Shown: positions 26,178-34,837 of the stretch, piece by piece | How positions within the stretch are numbered: position 1 is the stretch's first letter | Layout of the letters: each line of letters opens with the position of its first letter | Assembly (NCBI GenBank): GCA_947624785.1 | Contig: CANQLV010000001.1 | Coordinates: forward strand, 288,199 to 352,198 | DNA: 64,000 bases | Direction: 5' to 3' | Source: Akkermansia muciniphila | GTDB lineage: Bacteria; Verrucomicrobiota; Verrucomicrobiia; Verrucomicrobiales; Akkermansiaceae | Notes under the pieces: generated by a model | Told to the model about the DNA's origin: nothing | The model's database searches: none | What the model saw: the letters and a program-made list of their open reading frames with translations, nothing else | Program-made: the position numbers and the translations under genes

Positions 26178-27808
26178 TCCTGAATCGTGGTTAACTGGTC
26201 AAGCAAGGGATTGAGGGAAGCGTACGGATCCTCTTCCGCCGGAGCCTGTGCGGCCCCCTGCTGGCGGTCCGCCCGTTCCTTCCGCATGGCCTGGACATCG
26301 GCCCAGGGCCTCAGCATGCTCTCCGGAGCGCCGTCCACACGGGTGGACAGGCGGAAGCAATGGTCCCAGTCCACATGATCCGCCAAATCCGGAGCGGCCT
26401 GCATCATCATATTCAGGCGCTGAAGGCTGCGGTCCATCCCCTCGCTCTGCAAGCGCCTGAGCACCAGAGCAATTTTTGACTGGTACACCACCCTGGGCTC
26501 TCCGACGGCAATGGAGCCGTCCCTCCCCTCCCGCAGAACGGCGCGGGGAGGCCTGGGAAACTTGCCCATGCGGAACAGCAGGGAGAAAATGCGCGTCATG
26601 GTGGAATACAGATCACTCACAAACAGCGTGAAGGACGGGGAAAACATCAGCACGCGCTCGTTCTCCCGGGCCATCACCTCCGTGGCGGTCATGCTGCCGC
26701 GGTGGCCGCTCCAGAGCTCCAGCATGGGCAGGTAATAGGCGCGCCGGATGGCGTCCTGCTTCTGCGCCAGACGGTCCATCCCGACGTCATACCTGCCCTG
26801 CGTGGCCCATTCCCGCGGAAGGTGGAGGGAGGCGGCCTCCGGGGTAATGACGGTTCTGCCGCCGGCCCGCAGGTCCACCTCCCCGATCTGGTTGGCGAGT
26901 TCCAGAATGCGGGGAAAGGCGGCCACCTCCCCCAGCGTGTCCAGAATGCGGTTCAGGAACTGCACCTGCTGGATGGCGGGAAACACCAGCCTGCCGGGCG
27001 CAAGGCCGTACGGGCCGCTGCCCCACTTCAAAAAGCGGGTCACCAGGTAGGGAAACTCCATGTATCCCCCCTCCTCCACGATCACCTGGTCGTCCAGGGA
27101 CAGGTACACGCTTTCAAACGGCATGTGGGCGGCCTGCTCCCTGCGGCGGCTCCGCCGGATGCGCGGACGCACCACATGCAGAAACCTCAGGGACGTGGCG
27201 TACGGATTGCCGCCGCGTTCCAGAGCCTCCCGGGCCCTGGGCCCCAGGGCCTTCATACCGAACATGGAACGCGCCTGGTGGGCGGTATAGGTAAACTCCC
27301 TGACGTAGGTATCCACCCGGCCTTCCGCATTCTCCGCGCAGGCGAACTGCCCGCACGGAATATTGGTGAACAGCAGCCTTCCGTCGGAAGAAGTTCCCGT
27401 GAACAAACTGCCGGTCCCCAAAGCCACGCGGTCCAGAAAACACTCATGGATCTCCGTATAGAAATTGGAAACGGACAGCTCCTTCAGGGCAATCTCCGAA
27501 CACTGGTTGTACCAGGCCTCCGCCTCGTCCCCGCCCCGGTCGTCCGGGGCCGACCACTTGAACCACACGTCATGGCTGGGCGTAATATAGGACATATGGC
27601 CGCTGGCCAGCTTCTGGCACGCCTCCACGGCGGTGGTATCCGTCATGCGGTCCATCGCGTCCCGGTTGGGGAGGGAAACTTCCCCTTCCCGGTTCAGGCG
27701 GCGGGGCAGCACGTAATCCCTCAGGCGGTCCCACCACGTCTCCCACGGCGCGCGCTGGGCGGCCAGGGACTTGTACACGGAATTCAGCTCCGCAACTCTC
27801 TCTTCCAT
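26174..27808 (-). CDS. Podovirus-type portal (head-to-tail connector) protein
   Basis: A 544-residue protein of the head-tail connector family that forms the dodecameric DNA gate of podovirus heads. Landmarks are the N-terminal PWETWWDRLRDYVLPR, CQKLASGHMSYITPSHDVWF, the FLDRVALGTGSLF segment, FPAIQQVQFLNRILDTLGEV, and GSMTATEVMARENERVLMF near the C-terminal third. The full length is normal, with no frameshift, so the gene looks intact although its phage context is largely gone. It is preceded by a 71-residue gene and overlaps the next gene by 4 bp. Confidence 0.85.
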   Translation of the reverse strand: MEERVAELNSVYKSLAAQRAPWETWWDRLRDYVLPRRLNREGEVSLPNRDAMDRMTDTTAVEACQKLASGHMSYITPSHDVWFKWSAPDDRGGDEAEAWYNQCSEIALKELSVSNFYTEIHECFLDRVALGTGSLFTGTSSDGRLLFTNIPCGQFACAENAEGRVDTYVREFTYTAHQARSMFGMKALGPRAREALERGGNPYATSLRFLHVVRPRIRRSRRREQAAHMPFESVYLSLDDQVIVEEGGYMEFPYLVTRFLKWGSGPYGLAPGRLVFPAIQQVQFLNRILDTLGEVAAFPRILELANQIGEVDLRAGGRTVITPEAASLHLPREWATQGRYDVGMDRLAQKQDAIRRAYYLPMLELWSGHRGSMTATEVMARENERVLMFSPSFTLFVSDLYSTMTRIFSLLFRMGKFPRPPRAVLREGRDGSIAVGEPRVVYQSKIALVLRRLQSEGMDRSLQRLNMMMQAAPDLADHVDWDHCFRLSTRVDGAPESMLRPWADVQAMRKERADRQQGAAQAPAEEDPYASLNPLLDQLTTIQE

Positions 27809-27816
27809 GGCGGTGC

Positions 27817-28032
27817 CTATCCCAGGGTTTTCCTAAGCAGGGTCCGGGGATTGACCTCCCCCTGCCCGGCGGAAGAATTGCGGCGCGCCAGAATGGTGGA
27901 AATCATCCCCTGCCTCTGCCGCTCCCGGGCCTGATAATCTTCTCCCACTTCCTCTCCCACGCTCTCCGCCTTGACCGGGATGGTCTGCTCCGGAGCTGGA
28001 GTGGAAGGAGTGGACGGTTTCATGAATCCCAT
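27817..28032 (-). CDS. Small phage-type protein upstream of the portal
   Basis: A 71-residue protein starting MGFMKPSTPSTPAPEQT, a Pro/Thr/Ser-rich N-terminus followed by a charged helical part with RQRQGMISTILARRN. Small proteins with this Pro-rich start are common just before portal genes in podoviruses. No function is known. It ends 8 bp before the portal start on the same strand. Confidence 0.55.
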   Translation of the reverse strand: MGFMKPSTPSTPAPEQTIPVKAESVGEEVGEDYQARERQRQGMISTILARRNSSAGQGEVNPRTLLRKTLG

Positions 28033-28311
28033 AATCTCTTTTACTTTCTATGCATGGTTTATACTGATGGCCCCTTCCGCCTGCCGCACGGACGATCCAT
28101 GCGGCGGAAGCGTTCTCTCCCGCGGACGGAAAGGGCGGTCTCTTCACCTGCCCGGAATTGCCCGGGCAAGTGCATGCGTCTATCAAATAGATGAATTGGT
28201 GGAAAATGCATCCGGAGAAAAACCGGGCGCATACGTGCCACCGGTGGCATCAAAGAGGATGTTTCCAAACGTGATGCATTCCGCATCCGTTTCCGCCAAA
28301 CATGTGGCGCT

Positions 28312-28932
28312 ATGATCAATGAATCCTTACTTCAGCCGGACACTCCCTCCGCGCTGGACATCTGCAACGCGGCGCTCTCCAAAATAGGGGAGGCTCCGCT
28401 GGACGCGCTGATTGCCAATGAATCCACGGCATCCCGTCTCTGCGTTCTTCATTACCACCCGGCACGGAGGGAAACTCTCTGCATGGCGCGCTGGACCTTC
28501 GCCACCACGCAAACCACGCTGAACTCCGTTTCCGCCCAGGCGCCCAACTCCCTGACCCCCTATCAATTCACCCTGCCTGCGGACTGCCTGCGCGTGCTGG
28601 ATGTGGAATGTACGGAATGGAAAATGCAGGGGAGGCGCATCCACGCCTCCCGAGCGCCGCTGCCCATGAGCTACATAGCTGACATTGAAGACGCCGAACA
28701 ATTCGATCCCCTCTTCATGGACGCGCTGGCTACCCGCCTGGCAGAAAAACTGGCCATGCCCCTGACGGGCAACCAGAGCCTTCGCCAGAATCTTCACCAG
28801 GAATTCCATAAAATCATTCTCCCGCAGGCGGCAACCGTCAATGCGGTGCAGAGTTTCTCTAACGACTCCCACCCCCTGCTGGACCTGCTGAGGAAAATCA
28901 AGTCGCCCGCCTGCCCGGAGGAATGTGAATAA
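28312..28932 (+). CDS. Tail-tubular-protein-A-like (T7 gp11 family)
   Basis: A 206-residue protein resembling the gatekeeper/adaptor protein below the portal in T7-like phages. The start SALDICNAALSKIGEAPLDAL, the YHPARRETLCMARWTFATTQ block, PYQFTLPADCLRVLDV and the region DALATRLAEKLAMPLTGNQ are all characteristic. It is on the opposite strand to the portal block and separated from it by a divergent promoter region. That is odd, because these genes are normally co-directional in phage genomes. Confidence 0.75.
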   Translation: MINESLLQPDTPSALDICNAALSKIGEAPLDALIANESTASRLCVLHYHPARRETLCMARWTFATTQTTLNSVSAQAPNSLTPYQFTLPADCLRVLDVECTEWKMQGRRIHASRAPLPMSYIADIEDAEQFDPLFMDALATRLAEKLAMPLTGNQSLRQNLHQEFHKIILPQAATVNAVQSFSNDSHPLLDLLRKIKSPACPEECE

Positions 28933-28982
28933 CAGGAGAATAACAAGGCAGCAACATAACAACAACTTGTGAATACAAGCTC

Positions 28983-29276
28983 ATGAAAGCCCTGGATTTC
29001 ATACAGATATTCGCCTCCAACGTCCGCAGGCTGGACTTCCGCCTCAGCAGCGCCCAGGTCATCCTGGCCGTCATTGCCGGATACAGGCGCCACAGCACCA
29101 TTACGGAAGCCACGCGCCTGCATCCCAATACCGTTACCAACATCCTGCAGGACCTCATTGCACAGGGATACATCAACCGCTTCGGGGACAGCCGCCCTTA
29201 CGTCTACCGCCCCACCACGGATGGAGAACAGCTTGCCGGAAACCTGCTGGATAAAAACACGCTCCCCAGCCCATGA
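28983..29276 (+). CDS. Winged-helix (MarR-like) DNA-binding protein
   Basis: A 97-residue protein with a winged helix-turn-helix: VILAVIAGYRRHSTITEATRLHPNTVTNILQDLIAQGYINRFGDSR, where the recognition helix is the HPNTVTNILQDLI part and the wing follows. It lies 50 bp after the tail gene and its stop overlaps the next start (ATGA at 29273-29276). It may regulate the island, but no operator is evident. Confidence 0.65.
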   Translation: MKALDFIQIFASNVRRLDFRLSSAQVILAVIAGYRRHSTITEATRLHPNTVTNILQDLIAQGYINRFGDSRPYVYRPTTDGEQLAGNLLDKNTLPSP

Positions 29277-29530
29277 AAGAGCCCCTGCTCAGTACGGAAG
29301 AAAAACGCCGCTGGCTGGCCCGCGTCTTCCGGGATACGGATGGGGAATACTCCCAGGCGGACAAATTCAAGGCCCTGGTGGAAGATACCAAACTGGCGGC
29401 CCTCCAGCAGGAAGAGGAGGAATTCAAACGCCAGCGGGAAATGGGCGCCGTGCCTCAGGACCCCATCCTGGCCCTGCTCCAGTCCCTCCCCCCGGCAGAA
29501 CTCAACCTCAATAATCACCCCTCTTCCTGA
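29273..29530 (+). CDS. Small hypothetical protein coupled to the winged-helix gene
   Basis: An 85-residue charged protein (LSTEEKRRWLARVFRDTDGEY, then a Glu/Lys-rich helix). The arrangement recalls small terminase-like or regulatory proteins of phages, but I cannot assign it. Its start overlaps the upstream stop, and a strong terminator follows about 20 bp after its stop. Confidence 0.5.
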   Translation: MKEPLLSTEEKRRWLARVFRDTDGEYSQADKFKALVEDTKLAALQQEEEEFKRQREMGAVPQDPILALLQSLPPAELNLNNHPSS

Positions 29531-29553
29531 CAACTTAACAGGATGATGAAACA

Positions 29554-29595
29554 AAAAAGCTCTCCAGACCAAACAAGCCTGGAGAGCTTTTTCTT
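29554..29595 (+). terminator. Intrinsic terminator separating the phage island from CRISPR array 1
   Basis: A 14-bp perfect stem (AAAAAGCTCTCCAG 29554-29567 with CTGGAGAGCTTTTT 29579-29592) followed by TTTTC-type sequence. Confidence 0.9.
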
Positions 29596-29602
29596 TTCCA
29601 GA

Positions 29603-30036
29603 TGATAGAGTTACGTACTCCCTGGGGAGTGAGACTAGACGGCATCCTCTCGAAGCTTGCCTTCGTCATGTTTCAATCCACGCACTCCTTGCGGAGTGCG
29701 ACAATGTGACTGTTCGAGTTAGAGCTTAGATAACAAGTTTCAATCCACGCACTCCTTGCGGAGTGCGACCTCCGTACGGGAACAAGAAGCTGGCTCTGTT
29801 TCTGTTTCAATCCACGCACTCCTTGCGGAGTGCGACGTTAAGAGTTGAGCTGGCCACTTGTAAAGTGCTCGTTTCAATCCACGCACTCCTTGCGGAGTGC
29901 GACAAACGTAAGCGTAGGTGAGAGCGCTTACGCATGCGTTTCAATCCACGCACTCCTTGCGGAGTGCGACAAGTAACTAAAGCATTTTATCCAACAAGTA
30001 AAAGTTTCAATCCACGCACTCCTTGCGGAGTGCGAC
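29603..30036 (-). CRISPR. CRISPR array 1 (type I-C, 33-nt repeats)
   Basis: Six identical 33-nt repeats begin at 29670, 29737, 29804, 29871, 29938 and 30004. They read GTTTCAATCC...GGAGTGCGAC on the plus strand, with spacers of 33-34 nt. A seventh, degenerate repeat at 29603-29635 keeps only the palindromic half (ACTCC-type stem) and is spaced by 34 nt. Read on the minus strand the repeat ends in ATTGAAAC, the usual 3' end of type I-C repeats, so the array is transcribed leftward from a leader between it and cas2. The decayed repeat is at the far, trailer end, as expected. Confidence 0.97.
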
Positions 30037-30237
30037 AGCACCCGACCTTATACATTGCTACTCAACAAAGCAAATCATACTTTGCGCCAACCTCCCTAAA
30101 ATGACCGTCATTGCACGGTTTCTCTTTCCGGGTATTTATCTGTCAATCTTCTATTCCCAATGCATTACACCAATCGCCGATCTGCCGGAGAATTCGTGTG
30201 AGCTTGAGGTTGGCGCACAAGCCATGTTCAACAGTCT
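30037..30237 (-). promoter_or_regulatory. Leader of CRISPR array 1
   Basis: 200 bp between the last repeat of array 1 and the cas2 stop codon. New spacers would be added at the 30036 boundary. AT-rich stretches fit a leader; no protein gene is supported. Confidence 0.6.
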
Positions 30238-30528
30238 TTAAATAATCAAGGGACCGGAGATGTCATAGCTTTTCTCCTTGCCCAATTGTTCTATTTTGTG
30301 ATGCCAATTGGACCCCATATGATAAATTCTGAGACTGTCACTCTCGTTATCAATAATTTTAAGCAACTTGTTCCTGATGTCAACCAATTGGGCAGGAGCC
30401 AATTCACATTCAAATACGGAATTCTGTACTCTCTGGCCCACATTTTCACAGGCTCGGGCAACTTGCCGCAATCGCCGCTGTCCGGCTTTGTCATCCGTAG
30501 CTACATCATACGTAATGAGAATATACAT
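30238..30528 (-). CDS. cas2: CRISPR-associated endonuclease Cas2
   Basis: A 96-residue Cas2 from ATG 30528, starting MYILITYDVATDDKAGQRRLRQVARACENVGQRVQNSVFECEL. It carries the beta-1 strand with the conserved Asp (YDV) and the RVQNSVFECEL motif. Cas2 dimers join Cas1 to capture spacers. The longer frame back to 30570 lies in the tail of cas1. The start lies 15 bp after the cas1 stop. It looks intact although its partner cas1 is not. Confidence 0.93.
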   Translation of the reverse strand: MYILITYDVATDDKAGQRRLRQVARACENVGQRVQNSVFECELAPAQLVDIRNKLLKIIDNESDSLRIYHMGSNWHHKIEQLGKEKSYDISGPLII

Positions 30529-30542
30529 GACAACAGCTCGTT

Positions 30543-31585
30543 TTACTTGCCGATAAACGGAGGGTAGCAATCCAGATCCCCACGCAAATGGCGTGCCAGC
30601 AAAAGGGCCTGAATGTGAATCAGCAATCCCAGGGTGGTTTTTTCCTGAAGAAAAGGATGCACCAGCACGGTCTTTTTCCGCTCCTGCCAGGCATTCAATA
30701 CTTTTTTACGGGAATCTTCCTTCAAAAAAACGGCTCCGGACTCTTCCTTGTCAAAATCATCTGAGGATATCTGCTTGCGGTTAATCAGGGTAAGGGCCAG
30801 GCGATCGGCGAGAGGAGCCCGGAATTCCTCCATCAGGTCCAAAGCCATTCCTCCATCAGGTCCAAAGCCATTCCTGGACGCCCCGGACGGTCACGGTGCA
30901 GAAAGCCTGCGGCGGCATCAATGCCGGAGCTTTCAAGGGCGGACCTGGCGTCATGGCACAACAAACTGTATAGAAAAGATAAAAGAGCGTTAAAACAATC
31001 TTTGGGAGGCCGTCTGTTGCGGCCTTCAAACACCAGCTCCGGATCTTCCGTCCTCTGGCAATGGGACAAGCAGGAAAAGTAGGTTTCCGCTGCGGAACCT
31101 TCAATGCCCCGCAACATGTCTCCGGAATTGCATCCGCGGGCTATGCGGCAAAAAGCCGCCAGACGATCGACCGCCTCCGACAAATCTTTCCCGTACGTTC
31201 TCTGCGCCCTTAAAAGCAGACTGCGGCAATTCGCAATTTTGGCTCCTATCATTTCCCGGGCAACGCCAACCCATCTTGCCTCATCATCAGCCCAGCGGTA
31301 TTGCTCCCGACGCAACAGGATATTTCCTTTCATGAATCCCTGTACGCCAGCCAGGAATTTACCGTAAGGATTGCAGAAGGAAAGCGTGATGCCGCGTTCC
31401 GCACAGGCCCCCATCAAATAAGGGGAAACTCCTATGTCCCATCCCAGCGTCACAATACCCTCCAAATTATGGAGGGGAACCCGCAGCAGACACGTTCCTT
31501 CCGAATTGACTTTTACGGTATCGCCATCCTTGGACAGCCAGCATCCTTCCAGCGTCACAAACAATGTATTTAAATGCTTCTTCAT
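30543..31585 (-). pseudogene. cas1: cas1, frameshifted by a 23-bp tandem duplication
   Basis: The first frame (31585 to 30833) encodes a normal Cas1 N-terminal beta domain and helical domain up to the catalytic region: Glu162 in RGIEGSAAE, His230 in GFLHRDR and Asp242 in ALDLMEE. It then reads WLWT and stops. The second frame (30848 to 30543) repeats MALDLMEE and continues with FRAPLADRLALTLINRKQ to a normal Cas1 end. The cause is visible: a 23-bp unit at 30824-30846 is repeated exactly at 30847-30869, which shifts the frame. Removing one copy restores a single Cas1 frame. The product lacks about 95 C-terminal residues, so adaptation is probably disabled. The start overlaps the cas4 stop. Confidence 0.9.
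30824..30869. repeat. 23-bp tandem duplication inside cas1
   Basis: Two exact, adjacent copies of a 23-bp unit beginning ATTCCTCCATCAGG, at 30824-30846 and 30847-30869, with the first six bases of a third copy after them. Confidence 0.97.
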
Positions 31586-32250
31586 AAATCATCGGCTTCA
31601 CTTGTTTCCAGGCTGTCTTCAAACACACTATCCACCCGGGCTTTCATGGTCTGCCTGTGCTCCCGGCAAACGTCAGGAAGACAGTCATTGACCAGGGAAC
31701 AGGATTTGCAGGCTTTGGAATGCATGGGCGGCGGCGTCACTACCCCGGTTAACACCTCCCTGGCATTCCTGATAACCCCGGCTGTCAGAATACGCAGCTC
31801 TTCATCAAATACCACCTCCATCCTTTTCTGGGTCTTTCCATAAAACAGAAAACCGGAGGGAATCTCCAACCCAAACATTTCTTCCAGGCACAAGGCCTGG
31901 GCGCACACCTGCACTTCATCCGCACGGTGCGGTTTGGGTTTGCCCACCTTGTACTCCACGGGCGTCATGGATACGGGAATGCCGCCTTTGTCAGCATAAA
32001 CAGCCTCCACGACATCCGCAATGCCATGAATTCCCCATTGGAGGGAGGAAATATGAAGAGAACGCAGAATCCTCTTTCGCCCGCGGTTTTCCGTCATGCC
32101 GGAATCCGCCCGTTCATGAAATACATTCCCCTCCGCCGTAAATTGATTGTCAGCCCACACGCATTCCAGATGAATCAGCGCGCATTGCCTGGGACAATAC
32201 AGGTAATGCTGTAATGCCGCCAGGGGCACTGAAAAAAAGGAAGAAGACAT
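31582..32250 (-). CDS. cas4: CRISPR-associated exonuclease Cas4
   Basis: A 222-residue RecB-type nuclease that trims prespacers and helps select PAM. The iron-sulfur cysteines are present (YCPRQC near residue 19-23 and CKSCSLVNDC near the C-terminus). The nuclease motifs are also visible: GIADVVE (motif II Asp), PVEYKVGK (motif III) and QVCAQALCLEE (QxxxY-like). It overlaps cas1 by 4 bp (ATGA) and is divergent from cas3 across a 96-bp intergenic region. Confidence 0.93.
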   Translation of the reverse strand: MSSSFFSVPLAALQHYLYCPRQCALIHLECVWADNQFTAEGNVFHERADSGMTENRGRKRILRSLHISSLQWGIHGIADVVEAVYADKGGIPVSMTPVEYKVGKPKPHRADEVQVCAQALCLEEMFGLEIPSGFLFYGKTQKRMEVVFDEELRILTAGVIRNAREVLTGVVTPPPMHSKACKSCSLVNDCLPDVCREHRQTMKARVDSVFEDSLETSEADDL

Positions 32251-32272
32251 CTTGGAAATTCTGTTCAGGGTG

Positions 32273-32295
32273 AAACACTAAATAAAACACTAAAT
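32273..32295. repeat. Direct repeat in the cas4/cas3 divergent promoter region
   Basis: AAACACTAAAT occurs at 32273-32283 and again at 32285-32295, a 12-bp period in the 96 bp between the two divergent cas operons. It could be an operator. Confidence 0.5.
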
Positions 32296-32346
32296 TAATC
32301 AATTCATATATTGCAAATGATCATATGGAACCTATGATAGTTTCAC

Positions 32347-34815
32347 ATGTATCAGGCTCGTCCCCATCAGTCTCTTTCCACTCACGAACAAGAATGTGCC
32401 CGTACGATGTCCACCCTGCTTGCTCCCTTAGGACTATCGCAATTTGGGGCCTTGATCGGCGGCATGCACGACTTCGGCAAAATGAGTGCAGACTTTCAGC
32501 AATACATGGATGCTCTCTCTCAACATATCAGTCCTCCAATTCCAAAAGGCGGCATAGACCATTCCACTGCTGGAGCCCAGTTTGTCTGGAATTATTTTCC
32601 CATCCCGGAGGACTCTGAAGAATTTTTTATCTTCCGGCAAATCATTGCTTTATGTATTGCCTCCCATCACCACTCTGCTCTCATTGACTGCTTCCGTGGC
32701 ACGATGTCCGGAGATGACGTATTCTCCAAGCGCATGGAAAAATCCGGAGAGAAAACCCATCTTGATGAAATCCTGTCCAAATTGACGTTTCAGGAGAAAG
32801 ATCATTACTACTCTCTCCTGAAAAAAACGGAACTGGCCACGGAATTCAAGAATGTTTACACCCTCCTTACCACCCTGTTTGGCCACTGTCCAAAAAAACA
32901 AGCATTCCATGCCGGACTAATCGCACGGTTCTGCTTGAGCAGCCTTATCGAAGCGGATTACACCAGTGCTTCCGGAAAAGGAAGCTACGAAAGCATTCCG
33001 GAACCGGATTGGGAAGGAATGTTAAAAAACTTGAATAAACATCTCGAACAATTCAAGGCTGATACTCCCATCAATCAAAGCCGGGCAGCCATGTCGCAGG
33101 AGTGCCTTCAAGCTGCGCCAGGACGAGTTGGCAAGTGGAACCTTACACTTCCCACCGGTGCAGGCAAAACCCTCTCAAGCCTCAGATTTGCCCTGGAACA
33201 TGCACGGCGGCACCATTTGTCACGCATCATCTACATCATTCCCTATACTTCCATTCTTGACCAAACGGCCAATGCCATCCGGAAAGTACTTGGAAATGAA
33301 TATAAAGACTGCATCCTGGAGCATCATTCCAATCTGGTGAAGGAAACCCTTAACAAGGAGGGAGAAATGGAACCATGGTCACCGGAAAGAAAAACCTGGT
33401 ATATGGAAGCCACTCAGACATGGAACGTTCCCATTGTACTCACTACATCCGTCCAATACTTGAATGCCTTATATGCATCCGGCAAACAGCATGTGCGGCG
33501 CATGCACTCCCTGGCCAATGCCGTTGTTATTTTTGACGAAGTGCAAGCTATTCCCCCAACCTCACTACGGCTTTTTGAACATTCGCTGGATTTTCTCTCC
33601 GGCATCTGCCACAGCAGCACCATCCGCTGTACGGCTACTCCTCCGGAAACTGCCACGGAAGACGGAACGCATGCTCATCTCATCGAAACACCTATTATTC
33701 CGGACAGTCAAACTTACTTCGATCAATTTAGCCAATTCCGTCAATGCGAGGTTGTCTGTGAACGGAAACCCTCCAATTACTGGACTGTAGAAAAAATGAG
33801 GGACTCCATCATGGAGCAAGCTTCCTCCAAAGGCCCCACCCTCGTCATCGTAAACACCAAAAAACTGGCCTCCAAACTGGCCTGCGCCTGCCGGAACCTG
33901 AATACAGAGGCGGACGTTTTCCACCTCAGCACCAATATGTGCCCTGCCCACAGGAAAGAAATCATCACGAACCGTATTGACAAAAAATCTCTGGAAAAGG
34001 CCAGAAGGACGGGAAAAGCCGTTGTGTGCATCAGTACCGGCCTCATTGAGGCCGGAGTGGACGTAGATTTTGACGTGATCATACGGAGCGTGGCCGGCCT
34101 GGACTCCTGCACTCAGGCGGCAGGCCGATGCAACAGGGACGCCAACCGACCCGGGGGAAGAGTTATCCTGATTAATCCCGCATGCAATCTGGAAAAACTG
34201 GATTTTCTACCGGAACTTGAAATCGGAAGAGAAATTGCTATGGGAATGATTTGTGATCCTGAAGAAGGAGGAATTCTGGGAAATAAATCCGTTTCGCTCT
34301 ATTTTAAGGAATTCTATGGCAAGCTCACCCGTTCCCAGAATCATGATCATCTATCCTACCCGTTTATATGCTCCGGCGTCGCCACCAACATGGAGGATGC
34401 GCTATCTCAAAATTTCAAACTGATATATCCCCGTCAGCTGTCCAAATATGCTCCCCTCCGTCTTTTCCAGGCCTTTGACTCGGCAGCACGCCACTATCAT
34501 CCGCTCCAGGATGATACAATAGCTGTTATCACCCCTTATGGAAGAGGGGAAGAATGCATGGAAAAGCTTTGGAACATGAATCCTCATACGGATGAAGAAT
34601 GGGAACAATGGAATGAATGGATCCAAAAAGCCAGAGCCTATTCCGTCGCGATTTCCAGCCAACTTCTTGAAAAATACTTGAATTCGGGAGACATTATGCG
34701 TATACAGGAAGGAGTGGATATTTATACAACAATACCTAATAAATATGATCCATTTCTGGGCTTTCTCACAGATCCCGGAGAGACTTCCGGTGCGCTGACC
34801 GTTTCCCGGATTTAA
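32347..34815 (+). CDS. cas3: CRISPR-associated helicase/nuclease Cas3 (type I-C)
   Basis: An 822-residue HD-nuclease plus SF2-helicase that unwinds and cuts target DNA recruited by Cascade. HD part: STHEQE (His13), GGMHDFGK (His41-Asp42), IDHSTAGAQ and IASHHHSALID. Helicase part: LPTGAGKT (Walker A), FDEVQAIP (DEVQ box), STGLIEAGVDVDFD and QAAGRCNRD (motif VI). ATG 32347 is the only start in this frame. Ten codons of another frame just upstream read MEPMIVSHVSG, which matches the expected Cas3 N-terminus (AHVS-type); a single extra T at 32358 separates them. So the gene may carry a frameshift near its 5' end or use the internal ATG. The metal ligands are all after 32347. Confidence 0.92.
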   Translation: MYQARPHQSLSTHEQECARTMSTLLAPLGLSQFGALIGGMHDFGKMSADFQQYMDALSQHISPPIPKGGIDHSTAGAQFVWNYFPIPEDSEEFFIFRQIIALCIASHHHSALIDCFRGTMSGDDVFSKRMEKSGEKTHLDEILSKLTFQEKDHYYSLLKKTELATEFKNVYTLLTTLFGHCPKKQAFHAGLIARFCLSSLIEADYTSASGKGSYESIPEPDWEGMLKNLNKHLEQFKADTPINQSRAAMSQECLQAAPGRVGKWNLTLPTGAGKTLSSLRFALEHARRHHLSRIIYIIPYTSILDQTANAIRKVLGNEYKDCILEHHSNLVKETLNKEGEMEPWSPERKTWYMEATQTWNVPIVLTTSVQYLNALYASGKQHVRRMHSLANAVVIFDEVQAIPPTSLRLFEHSLDFLSGICHSSTIRCTATPPETATEDGTHAHLIETPIIPDSQTYFDQFSQFRQCEVVCERKPSNYWTVEKMRDSIMEQASSKGPTLVIVNTKKLASKLACACRNLNTEADVFHLSTNMCPAHRKEIITNRIDKKSLEKARRTGKAVVCISTGLIEAGVDVDFDVIIRSVAGLDSCTQAAGRCNRDANRPGGRVILINPACNLEKLDFLPELEIGREIAMGMICDPEEGGILGNKSVSLYFKEFYGKLTRSQNHDHLSYPFICSGVATNMEDALSQNFKLIYPRQLSKYAPLRLFQAFDSAARHYHPLQDDTIAVITPYGRGEECMEKLWNMNPHTDEEWEQWNEWIQKARAYSVAISSQLLEKYLNSGDIMRIQEGVDIYTTIPNKYDPFLGFLTDPGETSGALTVSRI

Positions 34816-34837
34816 AAATTTCAACAGCTTTATATTC

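Larger units (their letters stand above)
25022..29530. mobile_element. Podovirus-type prophage remnant or domesticated phage gene island
   Basis: Four minus-strand genes (small protein, portal, Bbp19-like, scaffold-like) and three plus-strand genes (tail-tubular-A-like, winged-helix, small protein) diverge from about 28.0-28.3 kb. The set matches T7/BPP-1-like virion genes, but no capsid, terminase, tail-tubular-B, integrase or lysis gene is present in between or beside it. The island is bounded by terminators and sits between tRNA-Val and CRISPR array 1. Confidence 0.65.

Noticed and set aside
30023..30241. 72-codon frame between array 1 and cas2
   Set aside because: It starts inside a CRISPR repeat and covers the leader; better explained as non-coding.
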